From Flavobacteriales bacterium (lineage in GTDB: Bacteria > Bacteroidota > Bacteroidia > Flavobacteriales_F > PHOS-HE28), in assembly GCA_020635655.1 (NCBI GenBank), contig JACJZI010000012.1, positions 1 through 64,000 on the forward strand: a stretch of DNA of 64,000 nt. Reading direction: 5' to 3'. Under the pieces are notes generated by a model. That model saw nothing but the letters and a program-made list of their open reading frames with translations. It was not told the origin of the DNA and ran no database searches. Numbering within the stretch: position 1 is the first letter of the stretch; each line of letters begins with the position of its first letter. Positions 6,609 to 15,222 of the stretch are shown piece after piece. Made by a program: the position numbers and the translations under genes.

Positions 6609-9356
6609 TCATTCCACCACCACACGGGCGCTGGACCGCTCCGCTCCCGGACCAAGGAGAACGACATAGGTCCCCGCCGCAACCCTTCCACCCGCATCAT
6701 CGCACAGGTCCCAGGTCCATGGGCCCGACGCCAGCGACCGCCGTTGCAGGACCGTGCGACCAGCGAGGTCGGTAATGGTCAGGTCATGCGTCGCGCCGTC
6801 GGGCAGGTCGATCACGACATGGTCCCGTGCCGGGTTGGGTCGTAGCATGAGCCCGGTGGGCGGGCTGTTCTCCGGAATGCCGATCGGTGCCGGGGTGAGA
6901 TGCGATGAATACACCCCATTGCCATGCGTGCCGATCACGATCAGGCCATCGCTGTTGCGCACGGCGATCATGTTCACCGGGATATTGCCGATGGAACTCG
7001 GCCCCTCCTGCTCCCACACGGTGTTGTCGCCGTCGAGCAGCGCGGTGCTGTACAGGCCGGTGCTGGTGGCCACGAAGAAGCGGTCGTTGGCATGGTCCCA
7101 GGTGGGATGGATGGCCGCCCAGAACACGGCCGGGCCGCTGCCGCTTCCATCCGGGTTCTCCTCGAGGTTGCCGCTGACGCTCGTCCAGGAGCCGCCACCG
7201 TCGCTCGTGTGCCAGATGCTCCGGACGCCATAGTTGCTGAAGGTGACCAACCATTCGAGGGGATCGAAGTCGTTCGGGGCCACGCAGCTGACGTAGCTGT
7301 CGGCCGGCCAGTCGGGCGAGGTGAGCTCGGTGCGAACGGGGGTCTGGTCCAGGCTGTCGAGCCGGAAGACATGGCTGTTGATGGTGCCGAAGAACAGGGT
7401 GTGGTGCGCGCTTTCACCGATATCGACCGCCGTGATCCGCAGGGAGACGGGCATCGTGAGCTGCTCCCAATTGGTGGAGATCCGGTCGTAGAAGTTGTTC
7501 GTGACCGGAATGGTGGATAGGTCCGTGTTGCGCCAGATCCGTGACGCGCTCAACCAATAGCAGACATTGTTGTCCACGGGATCGAGCACGAAGGGGTTGA
7601 TGAAGTTGTAGCTGCTCGTTCCACCGATGGGATCGATGCGCTCGTATCCGGTGACATTGCCCTGGGCGTCGATGGTCTTCTTGTACAGGCGGCCGCTCTG
7701 GCTGCTGGTAAGGATGAAGGGATGCCCCTGCGGGATCGCGCAATAGGCGCCGTCGTCCTGATGCACGTATTTCCAGTCGTCGTTGATGTCGTCCGTGAGG
7801 CTCAACCAGCATCCGTTGTCCTGCAGGCCGCCCAGCACCATGTCGTTCGTGGCATCGCCCTCCTCCAGATGCACGGTGTAGAATTGCGAGGTGACATAGG
7901 TGGTGTTCATCTGCTGCCATTGCACGCTGTCCGCGAGCCGGTCCAGGGTGAGCGCCACGCCGCCATCGCTGCCCGAGAACATGCGCTGGGGATCGTTCGG
8001 CGGGAATGCGACCCAATGCTGGTCGGGGTGGTGCCCCGGGTAGACATAGTCCTTGGGATCGTTGGTATTGCAGCGGTAACCGCCGATCCACTTCGTACTG
8101 TCCGCCGTGGCGAACGCATCGGTGCTCCGGTACAGGCTGGTGCCGCCGAGGAACACCACGTTCGGATGCATCGGGTCCACGGCCAGGCACATGTCATAGC
8201 TGGTCTGGGAGTTGATGTACCCGAAATCGAAGTTGAAGTAGCCGGTGCAGGAGCCGTTGGGCAGGCTGGCCGTGCGGTTGTCCCACTGCCCACCCGCTCC
8301 CGTGCCGTCGCCGCCGAGGTACGTGTATTTCCAGAGGTTGTGCCCGTGCACGCCGTTGTTCGGTGTTTCGGTGAACCAGTAGACCACGTCCTCGTTCGTG
8401 GGATCGATGGCGATGACCGTGCGTTCGGCATCACCGGGCATGGGTGGTGTGATCGCCGTCCAGTCGAGACCGTTGGTGCTTCGCCAGAACCCTTCGAACG
8501 GTCCGTTGTTCCCGATCGCGGCATAGTAAACGCCGGTGGATGTCACGCGCACCTCGGTATAGAGCGACAGGGCCCCGCCTGTCTGGAGACCGAGCGCCGC
8601 ATGCCAGGTCTGGCCGCCATCGTTGCTGCGGAAGATGCCGTTGTACACCGCCGCGAGCACCACGTCGCTGTCGTTGCGCGTGGGATCGACCACGATGCTG
8701 TTCACCTGTTTGAAGCTGCCGCTGCGGTTGTAGGTCTCGTGATCACCGGCGATAGTGCTCGCGAGATGTGTCCAGCTCTGTCCTCCATCGGTGCTCTTGA
8801 ACATGCCGTCGCCGGGAAGCAGGGCGCTGAAGCTGGTGCCGCTCACCACGCCGTAGTTCTCCCCCGTGCCGAAGTACCAGGTCTGTTCGTGGCCCGGACG
8901 GGGATCCTGTGCGATGCTGGAGACACCGGTCATTGCGTCGGTGGGACTGGTGCGGGTCCAGGACTGACCGCCATCGGTGGTGCGCCACAGGCCGCCGGTC
9001 ACGCTGCCGGCCAGCACCACCTGCGGATCGGTGCGATCGACCACGATGGCGCGTGTGCGTCCACCGCGGTTGCGCGGGCCGCGCCAGGTCCAGGTGAGGG
9101 TCTTGGCCGTGGCACGCGTGGGCAGGGTGGCGGCGAACGCGAGCTCCTTGCGGCGGATGTCCGTGGGGATCGCACCGGTGGCCGGATCGTGCAGGCGTTC
9201 CAGGTCCCATTGGCGCAGACCGTCCGGGTCGTCCGGGTCGTTCACACCCATCGGTGCACCGCCGGAACGGTCCGGGGACCGGACACCGCTCCAAAGACCG
9301 AAACCCAGGATGGCCAGGACGAACAGGGGAAGGATCAATTGCTTCGACATGCGCAT
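6609..9356 (-). CDS. Secreted BNR/Asp-box beta-propeller protein with T9SS sorting domain
   Basis: 915 aa. An N-terminal hydrophobic signal or anchor (KQLILPLFVLAILGFGLW) is followed by a long region of Asp-box repeats of the type S-x-D-x-G-x-T-W: TTDGGQSWTRTSP, STDGGQSWTHLAS, SNDGGQTWHAALG, TSDGGGSWTSVSG. This is the layout of sortilin/VPS10-like and glycosidase-like multi-propeller proteins of Bacteroidota. These are usually annotated as glycosyl hydrolases although catalytic residues are rarely shown. The last about 80 residues are a T9SS type A tail (LMLRPNPARDHVVIDL, ITDLAGRTVLQR, VAAGTYVVLL). It is likely exported to the surface. An enzymatic role cannot be assigned. The start could be 9356 or the Met two codons later (9350). 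Confidence 0.88.
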   Translation of the reverse strand: MRMSKQLILPLFVLAILGFGLWSGVRSPDRSGGAPMGVNDPDDPDGLRQWDLERLHDPATGAIPTDIRRKELAFAATLPTRATAKTLTWTWRGPRNRGGRTRAIVVDRTDPQVVLAGSVTGGLWRTTDGGQSWTRTSPTDAMTGVSSIAQDPRPGHEQTWYFGTGENYGVVSGTSFSALLPGDGMFKSTDGGQSWTHLASTIAGDHETYNRSGSFKQVNSIVVDPTRNDSDVVLAAVYNGIFRSNDGGQTWHAALGLQTGGALSLYTEVRVTSTGVYYAAIGNNGPFEGFWRSTNGLDWTAITPPMPGDAERTVIAIDPTNEDVVYWFTETPNNGVHGHNLWKYTYLGGDGTGAGGQWDNRTASLPNGSCTGYFNFDFGYINSQTSYDMCLAVDPMHPNVVFLGGTSLYRSTDAFATADSTKWIGGYRCNTNDPKDYVYPGHHPDQHWVAFPPNDPQRMFSGSDGGVALTLDRLADSVQWQQMNTTYVTSQFYTVHLEEGDATNDMVLGGLQDNGCWLSLTDDINDDWKYVHQDDGAYCAIPQGHPFILTSSQSGRLYKKTIDAQGNVTGYERIDPIGGTSSYNFINPFVLDPVDNNVCYWLSASRIWRNTDLSTIPVTNNFYDRISTNWEQLTMPVSLRITAVDIGESAHHTLFFGTINSHVFRLDSLDQTPVRTELTSPDWPADSYVSCVAPNDFDPLEWLVTFSNYGVRSIWHTSDGGGSWTSVSGNLEENPDGSGSGPAVFWAAIHPTWDHANDRFFVATSTGLYSTALLDGDNTVWEQEGPSSIGNIPVNMIAVRNSDGLIVIGTHGNGVYSSHLTPAPIGIPENSPPTGLMLRPNPARDHVVIDLPDGATHDLTITDLAGRTVLQRRSLASGPWTWDLCDDAGGRVAAGTYVVLLGPGAERSSARVVVE

Positions 9357-9365
9357 GGGGATGTT

Positions 9366-9373
9366 CGAATGTA
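9366..9373 (-). promoter_or_regulatory. TAnnTTTG-like -7 element (propeller protein gene)
   Basis: The minus strand reads TACATTCG, 9 nt before the ATG at 9356. It is near consensus (C for T at position 7). Confidence 0.35.
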
Positions 9374-9386
9374 AGCGATGCGCCCG

Positions 9387-10592
9387 TCAGGACGGTCCCA
9401 CGCCGAACCCCGCCCGACGCAGGTCGGCCCAGAAATCCGGATACGACTTGGCCACGACGTCGGGATCGTCGATCCGTATCCGTCCGCACACCAGCGCGAG
9501 CGGTGCCAGCGCCATGGCCATGCGGTGATCGCCCCGGGGATCGAGGACCGCCTGCGGTTCCCGTCGTTCGATGCCCTTGTGGATGTGGAACGCATGTCCC
9601 TCGACCGCCACCTCCGCGCCCAGTGCGGCCATCGCATCCCGAACGGTCTGGATCCGATCGGTCTCCTTGTGGGCGAGATTGTCCAGCCCTGTGATGGTGG
9701 CGTGCGCGTCCATGGCCGCCAGCGCGAACGCCAGCGGTTGGAAGAGATCGGGCGTGTCCGTCAGGTCGAAGGACCGAGGGACCGGACCTTCCCGATGCCT
9801 GATCGTCGTTCCGCCCGCGGTGGTGGCCGTCGCCACCCATCCGCTGAAAAGCTCGGCGACCCGCTCGTCCCCCTGCAGACCGGTCCTGCGGAGGTCGGGC
9901 AATCCGATGGATGCCTTCCGGTCGAGGGCCGCGACCAGGTACCAGAACGCGGCCGCGCTCCAATCGCGTGGCACCGTGAACGCTTTTGACCGGTAGGCTC
10001 CAGGGGCCACGACGATCCGCTCCGCGTCGACCTCGACCTCCGCTCCGAAGTGGCGCATGACGGCGGCGGTCATTTCCACATACGGTCGCGAAAGCCGCCG
10101 TCCGCGCCATGTGATCCGCAGGCCATCCGCCATATAAGGGGCAACGAGCATCAATGCGCTGAGGTATTGACTGCTGATCGCATCCTCCAGCACGACAGGA
10201 CCACCCGACAGCCGTCTGCCACGGACCAGGTGTCCGTTGAGCAGGGAGTCGATGTCGGCGCCCAGGGTGCAAAGTGCGCGGACCAGATGTTCATGTGGGC
10301 GGGCGAGCAGGGTCGCATCACCCGTGATGAGGCGCTCCTCGCCCTCCTGGACGGCGGCCCATGCGAGCAGGAAACGGTAGGTGGTCCCTCCGGCGCCACA
10401 ATGCATGATCTGGGGCCGCTCCCCCAGATGAGCGACCAGCCTGCGCGTATCGTCCGCCGTCGGAACGCCCGCAACGACCGCCGGAGTTCCGGCCATGGAG
10501 GCACACAGGATCGCCCGGTTCGCCACGCTCTTGCTGCCGGGCAGTTCGATCTGCGCATGAACGGGCCGGGACGGTGTGGTGATGGCGCGCAT
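9387..10592 (-). CDS. aroA: 3-phosphoshikimate 1-carboxyvinyltransferase (EPSP synthase)
   Basis: 401 aa. It transfers the enolpyruvyl group of PEP to shikimate-3-phosphate, the sixth step to chorismate, in the cytosol. Signatures seen: LPGSKSVANRAIL (substrate-binding Lys and Ser), AGGTTYRFLLAW in place of the usual GNAGTxxR, SSQYLSALMLVAP, the catalytic Asp in LTDTPDLFQPLA, the catalytic Glu in HKETDRIQ, and DHRMAMALAPLAL near the C-terminus. It is about 30 residues shorter than the E. coli enzyme, which is usual for the Bacteroidota form. It lies 75 bp downstream of aroB on the same strand. A CACTTTTG promoter-like word ends 4 nt before its ATG, so it may also have its own promoter. Confidence 0.97.
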   Translation of the reverse strand: MRAITTPSRPVHAQIELPGSKSVANRAILCASMAGTPAVVAGVPTADDTRRLVAHLGERPQIMHCGAGGTTYRFLLAWAAVQEGEERLITGDATLLARPHEHLVRALCTLGADIDSLLNGHLVRGRRLSGGPVVLEDAISSQYLSALMLVAPYMADGLRITWRGRRLSRPYVEMTAAVMRHFGAEVEVDAERIVVAPGAYRSKAFTVPRDWSAAAFWYLVAALDRKASIGLPDLRRTGLQGDERVAELFSGWVATATTAGGTTIRHREGPVPRSFDLTDTPDLFQPLAFALAAMDAHATITGLDNLAHKETDRIQTVRDAMAALGAEVAVEGHAFHIHKGIERREPQAVLDPRGDHRMAMALAPLALVCGRIRIDDPDVVAKSYPDFWADLRRAGFGVGPS

Positions 10593-10596
10593 GCGA

Positions 10597-10604
10597 CAAA
10601 AGTG
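10597..10604 (-). promoter_or_regulatory. TAnnTTTG-like -7 element (aroA)
   Basis: The minus strand reads CACTTTTG (C for T at position 1), ending 4 nt before the aroA ATG. If used, the aroA mRNA would be leaderless. Confidence 0.35.
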
Positions 10605-10667
10605 TGGAACGATGAACGATCGGCGGCTTCCGTGTCCGCGGAGATGCAGACACCCGGCGCCGTCCCC

Positions 10668-11786
10668 TCATACCGCTTCCTTCGGCCCGTCACGCATCAA
10701 CAAACGATAGTGGTCCAGCGCGGCGGTGACCTGCGCGGCGGTGACCTCGACGTTGATGCGACCGTGTCCGATGTCCTCGAGCAGGGTGAACCGGAACCGC
10801 TCGTCGGCGTTCTTCTTGTCGTTGGCCATGAGCTGCAAAATGCGGTGATGGTCGACCGGGTCGAGCGGATGCGGACGGTAGCGTTCCTGGATCGACCGGG
10901 AGATCTCATCCAGTGCTTCGCGCGACAGCAGATCGCGCTTCCAACTGAGCCAGGCCTCGCAGATCATGCCGATGGCGACGGCCTCGCCATGGAGCAAGGC
11001 GCGTTGCGGGCTTTCCCAGGAGCGCGCCTCGATGGCGTGGCCGATGGTGTGGCCGAAGTTCAACAGTCGCCGTGTGTCGAGATCGTTCGGGTCCTCCTCC
11101 ACGATGCCCGCCTTGATCTCCGCCGAACGTTGCACGAGCGGCTCCAACGCCTTCAGGTCATGCAAGGGTGCGGCGCAGACGGCCGACCAATGCGCACGGT
11201 CGCGTACCAGGCCATGCTTGAGCATTTCCGCCACGCCGTTCATCAGTTCCCGTTTGCCCAACGTGCGCAGGAAGGGCACGTGCACGTAGGTGCCCGCGGG
11301 CTGACGGATGGTGCCGACGATGTTCTTGATGCCGTCGAGGTCGATGCCGTTCTTTCCTCCGATCGCCGCATCCACCATGCCCATCAGGGAGGTGGGCACG
11401 TTCACCACGCGGATGCCCCGCTTGTAGGTGGCCCCGACGAAGCCCACCACGTCGGACACCACGCCACCGCCCAGGGCGACCAGCACGGCCTGCCTGTCCG
11501 CCGCCTGATCGGCCAGGTGCGACCAGAGGGCGTGGCACACCTCGATCGATTTGGCACGCTCACCGGCGGCCATGGCGATGGGACGGGCCTCGCGGAGCGG
11601 CGGCACCTGCCCCTGCAGCTCCGGCAGGCAATGCCGGAGGGTGTTCTCATCGCCGATGACGAAATGCCGCACGTGGCGTGCCTCGGCGTTGAGCCAGGTC
11701 TCCAGGGCCTTGAGCGCGGCCGGGCCCAGCACCACCGGTGAACCGGCGGCCTGCACGGTCCGCGATCCTTTGCGCCCAGCGGCCAT
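10668..11786 (-). CDS. aroB: 3-dehydroquinate synthase
   Basis: 372 aa from the ATG at 11786. It converts DAHP to 3-dehydroquinate with NAD and a divalent metal, the second shikimate step. Seen: the Gly-rich nucleotide-binding stretch LVALGGGVVSDVVGFVGATY, NVPTSLMGMVDAAIGGKNG, the metal-ligand Glu in NGVAEMLKHGL, and the metal-ligand His in LNFGHTIGHAIE and LLHGEAVAIGM. The frame stays open to 11879, but those extra residues overlap the divergent proline dehydrogenase start region and lack family similarity, so 11786 is preferred. It is followed by aroA, so the two shikimate genes probably form a unit. Confidence 0.96.
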   Translation of the reverse strand: MAAGRKGSRTVQAAGSPVVLGPAALKALETWLNAEARHVRHFVIGDENTLRHCLPELQGQVPPLREARPIAMAAGERAKSIEVCHALWSHLADQAADRQAVLVALGGGVVSDVVGFVGATYKRGIRVVNVPTSLMGMVDAAIGGKNGIDLDGIKNIVGTIRQPAGTYVHVPFLRTLGKRELMNGVAEMLKHGLVRDRAHWSAVCAAPLHDLKALEPLVQRSAEIKAGIVEEDPNDLDTRRLLNFGHTIGHAIEARSWESPQRALLHGEAVAIGMICEAWLSWKRDLLSREALDEISRSIQERYRPHPLDPVDHHRILQLMANDKKNADERFRFTLLEDIGHGRINVEVTAAQVTAALDHYRLLMRDGPKEAV

Positions 11787-11847
11787 TGCTACTTTAGCGC
11801 CCGCCTGGACGCCATCCAAAGGAACGAACAACGCCGCTGACCGCCCA

Positions 11848-13050
11848 ATGACGTCCTCCACCACGGCCGCGACGACCATGGGCCTGCCCGATCTTCAGGA
11901 CACCGCGACGGCCTTCGCCCACCAGAGCAATGGCGACCTGCGTCGGGCCTACTGGCTCTTCCGCATGGTGGGCAACCCCGCGATCAGCAAAGTGGGCAAG
12001 GTGCTGAGCCAGATGGCGCTCTTCCTGCACCTGCCCGTGAAGGGCCTGATCAAGGGCACCATCTTCCGCCAGTTCTGCGGCGGGGAAACGATCGCCGAAA
12101 GCCTGCACAAGGCGGAGGAACTGCGGCGCAGCGGCATCGGCACCATCCTGGACCACAGCGTGGAGGGCCAGGACGAGGAGGATGAACTGGATGCCACCGT
12201 GACCGAGGTGCTCCGGACCATCCAGGTGGCGCGCGAACGTGGGGACATCCCGTTCTGCGTGTTCAAGCCCACGGGCGTCAGCCGGACGGAGCTTCTGATG
12301 GACATGTCCGCCGGCAAGGTGCTGGGGCCGGCGGAACAGGCGGAATGGCAGCGGGTGGAGGACCGGATGGACCGGCTGTGCCAGGCCGCCGTCGAAGCGC
12401 GCGTGCCCTTGCTGATCGACGCCGAGGAAAGCTGGCTGCAACCCGCGATCGACCGGCTGGTGGAGCACATGATGGCGCGGTACAATGGTGAACGCGCCTG
12501 GATCTTCCACACCATCCAGCTCTACCGGCATGACCGGCTGACCTACCTGCGCGCATTGCATGAAAGAGCCGGGACGGCCCATTTCCACATCGGCATGAAG
12601 CTGGTACGCGGCGCCTACATGGAGAAGGAACGCGAACGGGCCGCCGAGCAGGGCTACCCCTCACCGATCCACCCCAACAAGGAAGCGGTGGACAAGGACT
12701 ACGATGCGGCGATCGCATTCTGTGTCGCCAACCGCGACCGCGTGCGCATGATGGCGGGCACGCACAATGAAAGGAGCTGCCTGTACCTGGCCGGACTGAT
12801 GGACGACGAAGGGATCGACCGGAGCGACGAGCGCTTCTGGTTCGCCCAGCTGCTGGGGATGAGCGACCACATCAGCTACAACCTGGCGGCCGCCGGCTAC
12901 CGCGTGGCGAAATACGTGCCCTACGGCCCGGTGCGCGAGGTACTTCCCTACCTGATCCGGCGTGCGGAGGAGAACACCAGCGTGGCCGGGCAGACCGGTC
13001 GCGAACTGGCGTTGATCCGCAAGGAACGGCTCCGGCGCGCCGCACGTTGA
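11848..13050 (+). CDS. Proline dehydrogenase
   Basis: 400 aa, a single-domain FAD enzyme that oxidises proline to pyrroline-5-carboxylate and passes electrons to the quinone pool. Seen: DHSVEGQDEEDEL early, GMKLVRGAYMEKERERAAEQ (substrate/FAD site), AGTHNERSC, QLLGMSDHISYNLAAAGY, and the C-terminal YVPYGPVREVLPYLIRRAEE with Arg-Arg, which clamps the proline carboxylate in this family. The ATG at 11848 (MTSSTTAATTM) and the in-frame ATG at 11878 (MGLPDLQDTA) are both possible. It is divergent from aroB. The partner P5C dehydrogenase is not in the window. Confidence 0.93.
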   Translation: MTSSTTAATTMGLPDLQDTATAFAHQSNGDLRRAYWLFRMVGNPAISKVGKVLSQMALFLHLPVKGLIKGTIFRQFCGGETIAESLHKAEELRRSGIGTILDHSVEGQDEEDELDATVTEVLRTIQVARERGDIPFCVFKPTGVSRTELLMDMSAGKVLGPAEQAEWQRVEDRMDRLCQAAVEARVPLLIDAEESWLQPAIDRLVEHMMARYNGERAWIFHTIQLYRHDRLTYLRALHERAGTAHFHIGMKLVRGAYMEKERERAAEQGYPSPIHPNKEAVDKDYDAAIAFCVANRDRVRMMAGTHNERSCLYLAGLMDDEGIDRSDERFWFAQLLGMSDHISYNLAAAGYRVAKYVPYGPVREVLPYLIRRAEENTSVAGQTGRELALIRKERLRRAAR

Positions 13051-13087
13051 ACCGCAGCGCGCGGCATCGCGGCGACCGTCACGTCCC

Positions 13088-13516
13088 TCAGCCGATGTTC
13101 ACCTGCACCTGGCCGTTCACCACGGACGCGGGGAACGACTTGAGCGGCGAGGTGGCCGGACCATTGGTCACCTGGCCTTCCAGATCGAACTCGCTGCCGT
13201 GCCAGGCGCAGTGGAGCACCTGCCCCTCCTGCTTCAGCGGCCCACCCTTGTGCGTGCACTTCAGCAGCAGGGCCTTGTAGGAGCCATCGGCCTCCTTCAC
13301 CACGAGCAGGTCGCTGCCGAGCTCCTTGGTATTGACCCGCACCGCGTTCTGCTCGGCGAAGTCGGTCATCGGGATGTTCAGCATGTTGGACCCCGGTGGC
13401 GGCTCCACGGTGATCGCTTTTGCCGAACCGCAGCCCTCCAATGCCGCGAGGGCGGGTATGGCGGCCAGGGCAGCGCAGGCCCGGCAGCCGGTGAGAAGGA
13501 AATCGCGTCGTTCCAT
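13088..13516 (-). CDS. Rieske [2Fe-2S] lipoprotein
   Basis: 142 aa from the ATG at 13516. The start is chosen because the protein then begins MERRDFLLTGCRACAALAAI, a twin-arginine-like signal with the lipobox LEGC at about residue 28. That suggests Tat export of the folded cluster protein and lipid attachment. The Rieske motifs are CTHKGGPL and CAWHGSEFDLEG, giving the two Cys and two His cluster ligands. The fold also resembles the ferredoxin subunit of dioxygenases and some arsenite-oxidase-like small subunits. No redox partner gene is adjacent, so its electron-transfer role is open. It is convergent with proline dehydrogenase (37 bp apart). Confidence 0.88.
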   Translation of the reverse strand: MERRDFLLTGCRACAALAAIPALAALEGCGSAKAITVEPPPGSNMLNIPMTDFAEQNAVRVNTKELGSDLLVVKEADGSYKALLLKCTHKGGPLKQEGQVLHCAWHGSEFDLEGQVTNGPATSPLKSFPASVVNGQVQVNIG

Positions 13517-13664
13517 GCGGAAAAGTTCGTGCTTCGGCGCCGGAATCGGAAATGGATGGTGGATGGACCGGGAAAATGGCCCGATGAGCCGGTCCCCGGG
13601 ACGATCGAAAGGGAACTTTCCAGGAAGGTGACCGACATCACCCTTTGCCGAACACCCCTGACCG

Positions 13665-13672
13665 GACCTTTG
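13665..13672 (+). promoter_or_regulatory. TAnnTTTG-like -7 element (DUF6132/thioredoxin unit)
   Basis: GACCTTTG (G for T at position 1), ending 4 nt before the GTG at 13677. This spacing supports the GTG as the real start. Confidence 0.4.
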
Positions 13673-13676
13673 TTGT

Positions 13677-13898
13677 GTGAAGGCATGGACGATCACCGGT
13701 GCATGGATCCTGTTGGGCGCGCTTGCAGGACTGGCATGGTGGCACTACGTCGGCTGCGATCACGGTTGCCTCATCACCAGTGTGTGGTGGCGATCGATGC
13801 TCTATGGCGGCGTGATGGGCTACTTCACCGGTGGCATGGTGATGCCCGCAACGGGAAGGAAAAGTTCGCATGACGACCACGACACGGACCGATCGTGA
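13677..13898 (+). CDS. DUF6132-like small membrane protein
   Basis: 73 aa with two transmembrane segments. Between them is HYVGCDHGCLITSVWWRS, followed by YGGVMGYFTGG. This matches the DUF6132 pattern (WxxxGCxxGxCxITS...YGxxxG), a small Bacteroidota inner-membrane family of unknown role often found beside thioredoxin or rhodanese genes (family knowledge). Start is GTG, with a promoter-like octamer 4 nt before it. The 3' end overlaps the thioredoxin gene by 29 bp, so the two are almost certainly cotranscribed. The paired Cys could act in redox or sulfur transfer, which is inference. Confidence 0.8.
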   Translation: MKAWTITGAWILLGALAGLAWWHYVGCDHGCLITSVWWRSMLYGGVMGYFTGGMVMPATGRKSSHDDHDTDRS

Positions 13899-14682
13899 AG
13901 TGACCGACTTCGAGCGGCAGGTGATCGCGCGTAGCGCGGATGTTCCGGTATTGGTGGATCTCTGGGCCGCATGGTGCGGTCCCTGCCGCTTTCTCGGTCC
14001 CATCGTGGAGAAGCTCGCCGACGCGGCCGACGGCCGGTGGGAACTGGTGAAGGTGGATGTGGAAGCCAACCCCGATCTGGCGACCCGGTTCCAGGTACGC
14101 GGCATCCCCGCGCTGAAGCTGTTCCACAAGGGCGAGGTCATCGCGGAGCTTTCCGGCGCACTGCCCGAGCCTCAGTTGTTCGCATGGATCGAGGCCCATC
14201 TGCCCACACCGGGCTGTGAACGCCTCAATGAGGCCCGCAGCCTGTTGGACGAAGGACGCGATGCGGCCGCCCGCAGGCTGCTCGAGGCGGTCCTGTCCGA
14301 GGAACCCGACCGGGACGAGGCCCGACTGCTCCTGGCACGTACCATCGTGTTCGAGGACCCGGGGAAGGCCATGAAATTGCTGGAACATCACGCGCACATC
14401 GCGGGGGCGGATGCATTGCTGGTGCTGTCGGACGTGCTGACGCGCGACCCGGCCACACTGCCCGAGGGTCCGGCCCGTGAACTGGTCGTCCAGGGGATGC
14501 AGGCACTGCAGCGGCACGACATCGATGGCGCCCTGGACGGACTGATCGCCGCGGTGATGCGCGATAAGGCCTATGCGGAAGAGCTGGCCCGGCGGACCTT
14601 CGTCGCGCTGTTCCAGCATCTGGGTGCCGCCCATCCGCTGACGCGGGCGCATCGCCGCCGTTTCGACATGGCCCTCTACTAG
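13870..14682 (+). CDS. Thioredoxin-TPR protein (CnoX/YbbN-like)
   Basis: 270 aa. Residues about 10-110 are a thioredoxin fold with the classical active site WAAWCGPCR and the cis-Pro loop RGIPALKLF. Residues about 115-270 are helical repeats (LNEARSLLDEGRDAAARRLL, DEARLLLARTIVF, ...ELARRTFVALFQHLG) like the TPR part of CnoX/YbbN. E. coli CnoX is a chaperedoxin that protects folding proteins from over-oxidation. Unlike E. coli CnoX, the CxxC here is complete, so it may be an active disulfide reductase. It overlaps the DUF6132 gene by 29 bp, which ties the two functions together. Confidence 0.88.
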   Translation: MTTTTRTDREVTDFERQVIARSADVPVLVDLWAAWCGPCRFLGPIVEKLADAADGRWELVKVDVEANPDLATRFQVRGIPALKLFHKGEVIAELSGALPEPQLFAWIEAHLPTPGCERLNEARSLLDEGRDAAARRLLEAVLSEEPDRDEARLLLARTIVFEDPGKAMKLLEHHAHIAGADALLVLSDVLTRDPATLPEGPARELVVQGMQALQRHDIDGALDGLIAAVMRDKAYAEELARRTFVALFQHLGAAHPLTRAHRRRFDMALY

Positions 14683-14780
14683 CTCCGCGGGCCGCCGGAC
14701 CTGTTGATACGGTCCCGCGCGTTCCACAACGCGGCTCACGTTCCGTCACAAGCGATGCCGCGCACCGCCCACCACGCGAT

Positions 14781-14789
14781 TAACTTTTG
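14781..14789 (+). promoter_or_regulatory. TAACTTTTG promoter-like element (META-like gene)
   Basis: TAACTTTTG resembles TAnnTTTG with one extra T. It lies 18 nt upstream of the ATG at 14808. Confidence 0.35.
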
Positions 14790-14807
14790 GTCCAAGTCCG
14801 ATCGTTC

Positions 14808-15218
14808 ATGTGGCGCATGTTCGTTCTCCGGTCGTGGATCCTGGTGCTGGCATTGCCGCTGACCTCCAGCATCGTCTTCAAGGGTGTCGTGGCCGATCCT
14901 TCAGGCACCTGGCGCATCACCCGGGTGTTCGATGATGACATGCAACTGGTCGGGATCGACCTGGAAATGCGGATCCTGCCGGACGGACGCGTCGAAGGAC
15001 GCTCCGAATGCGGGGATTTCACCGGCACCTGGACCGTGGTGGACGGACACATGCACTTCGCCGATCTGCGACCAGGCACGACACCCTGCGGATATGCCCA
15101 GCTGGTGGAACGCAAGCTTTTCCAGGCCTTGGAGGAGGCGGAAGGCTGCCAGCGCTCGGGCGATGAGCTCTACCTGCTGAACCGGAAGCGCCACATCGTC
15201 GTGCTGCGCGCCACATGA
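14808..15218 (+). CDS. Secreted META-domain-like protein
   Basis: 136 aa. ATG at 14808 gives a signal-like N-terminus (MWRMFVLRSWILVLALPLTSS). The rest follows the META/HslJ pattern: SGTWRITRVFDDD, then LPDGRVEGRSECGDFTGTW, then GHMHFADLRPGTTPCGY, then a helix with FQALEEAEGC, and finally DELYLLNR. META-domain proteins are small envelope beta-barrel-like proteins; HslJ is linked to heat and novobiocin resistance, but there is no general biochemical function. It is convergent with the next gene, with only 4 bp between stops. Confidence 0.65.
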   Translation: MWRMFVLRSWILVLALPLTSSIVFKGVVADPSGTWRITRVFDDDMQLVGIDLEMRILPDGRVEGRSECGDFTGTWTVVDGHMHFADLRPGTTPCGYAQLVERKLFQALEEAEGCQRSGDELYLLNRKRHIVVLRAT

Positions 15219-15222
15219 CCCG

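Noticed and set aside
7722..9374. 550-codon plus-strand open frame antisense to the propeller gene
   Set aside because: No domain or signal; the opposite strand carries clear Asp-box repeats and a sorting tail.
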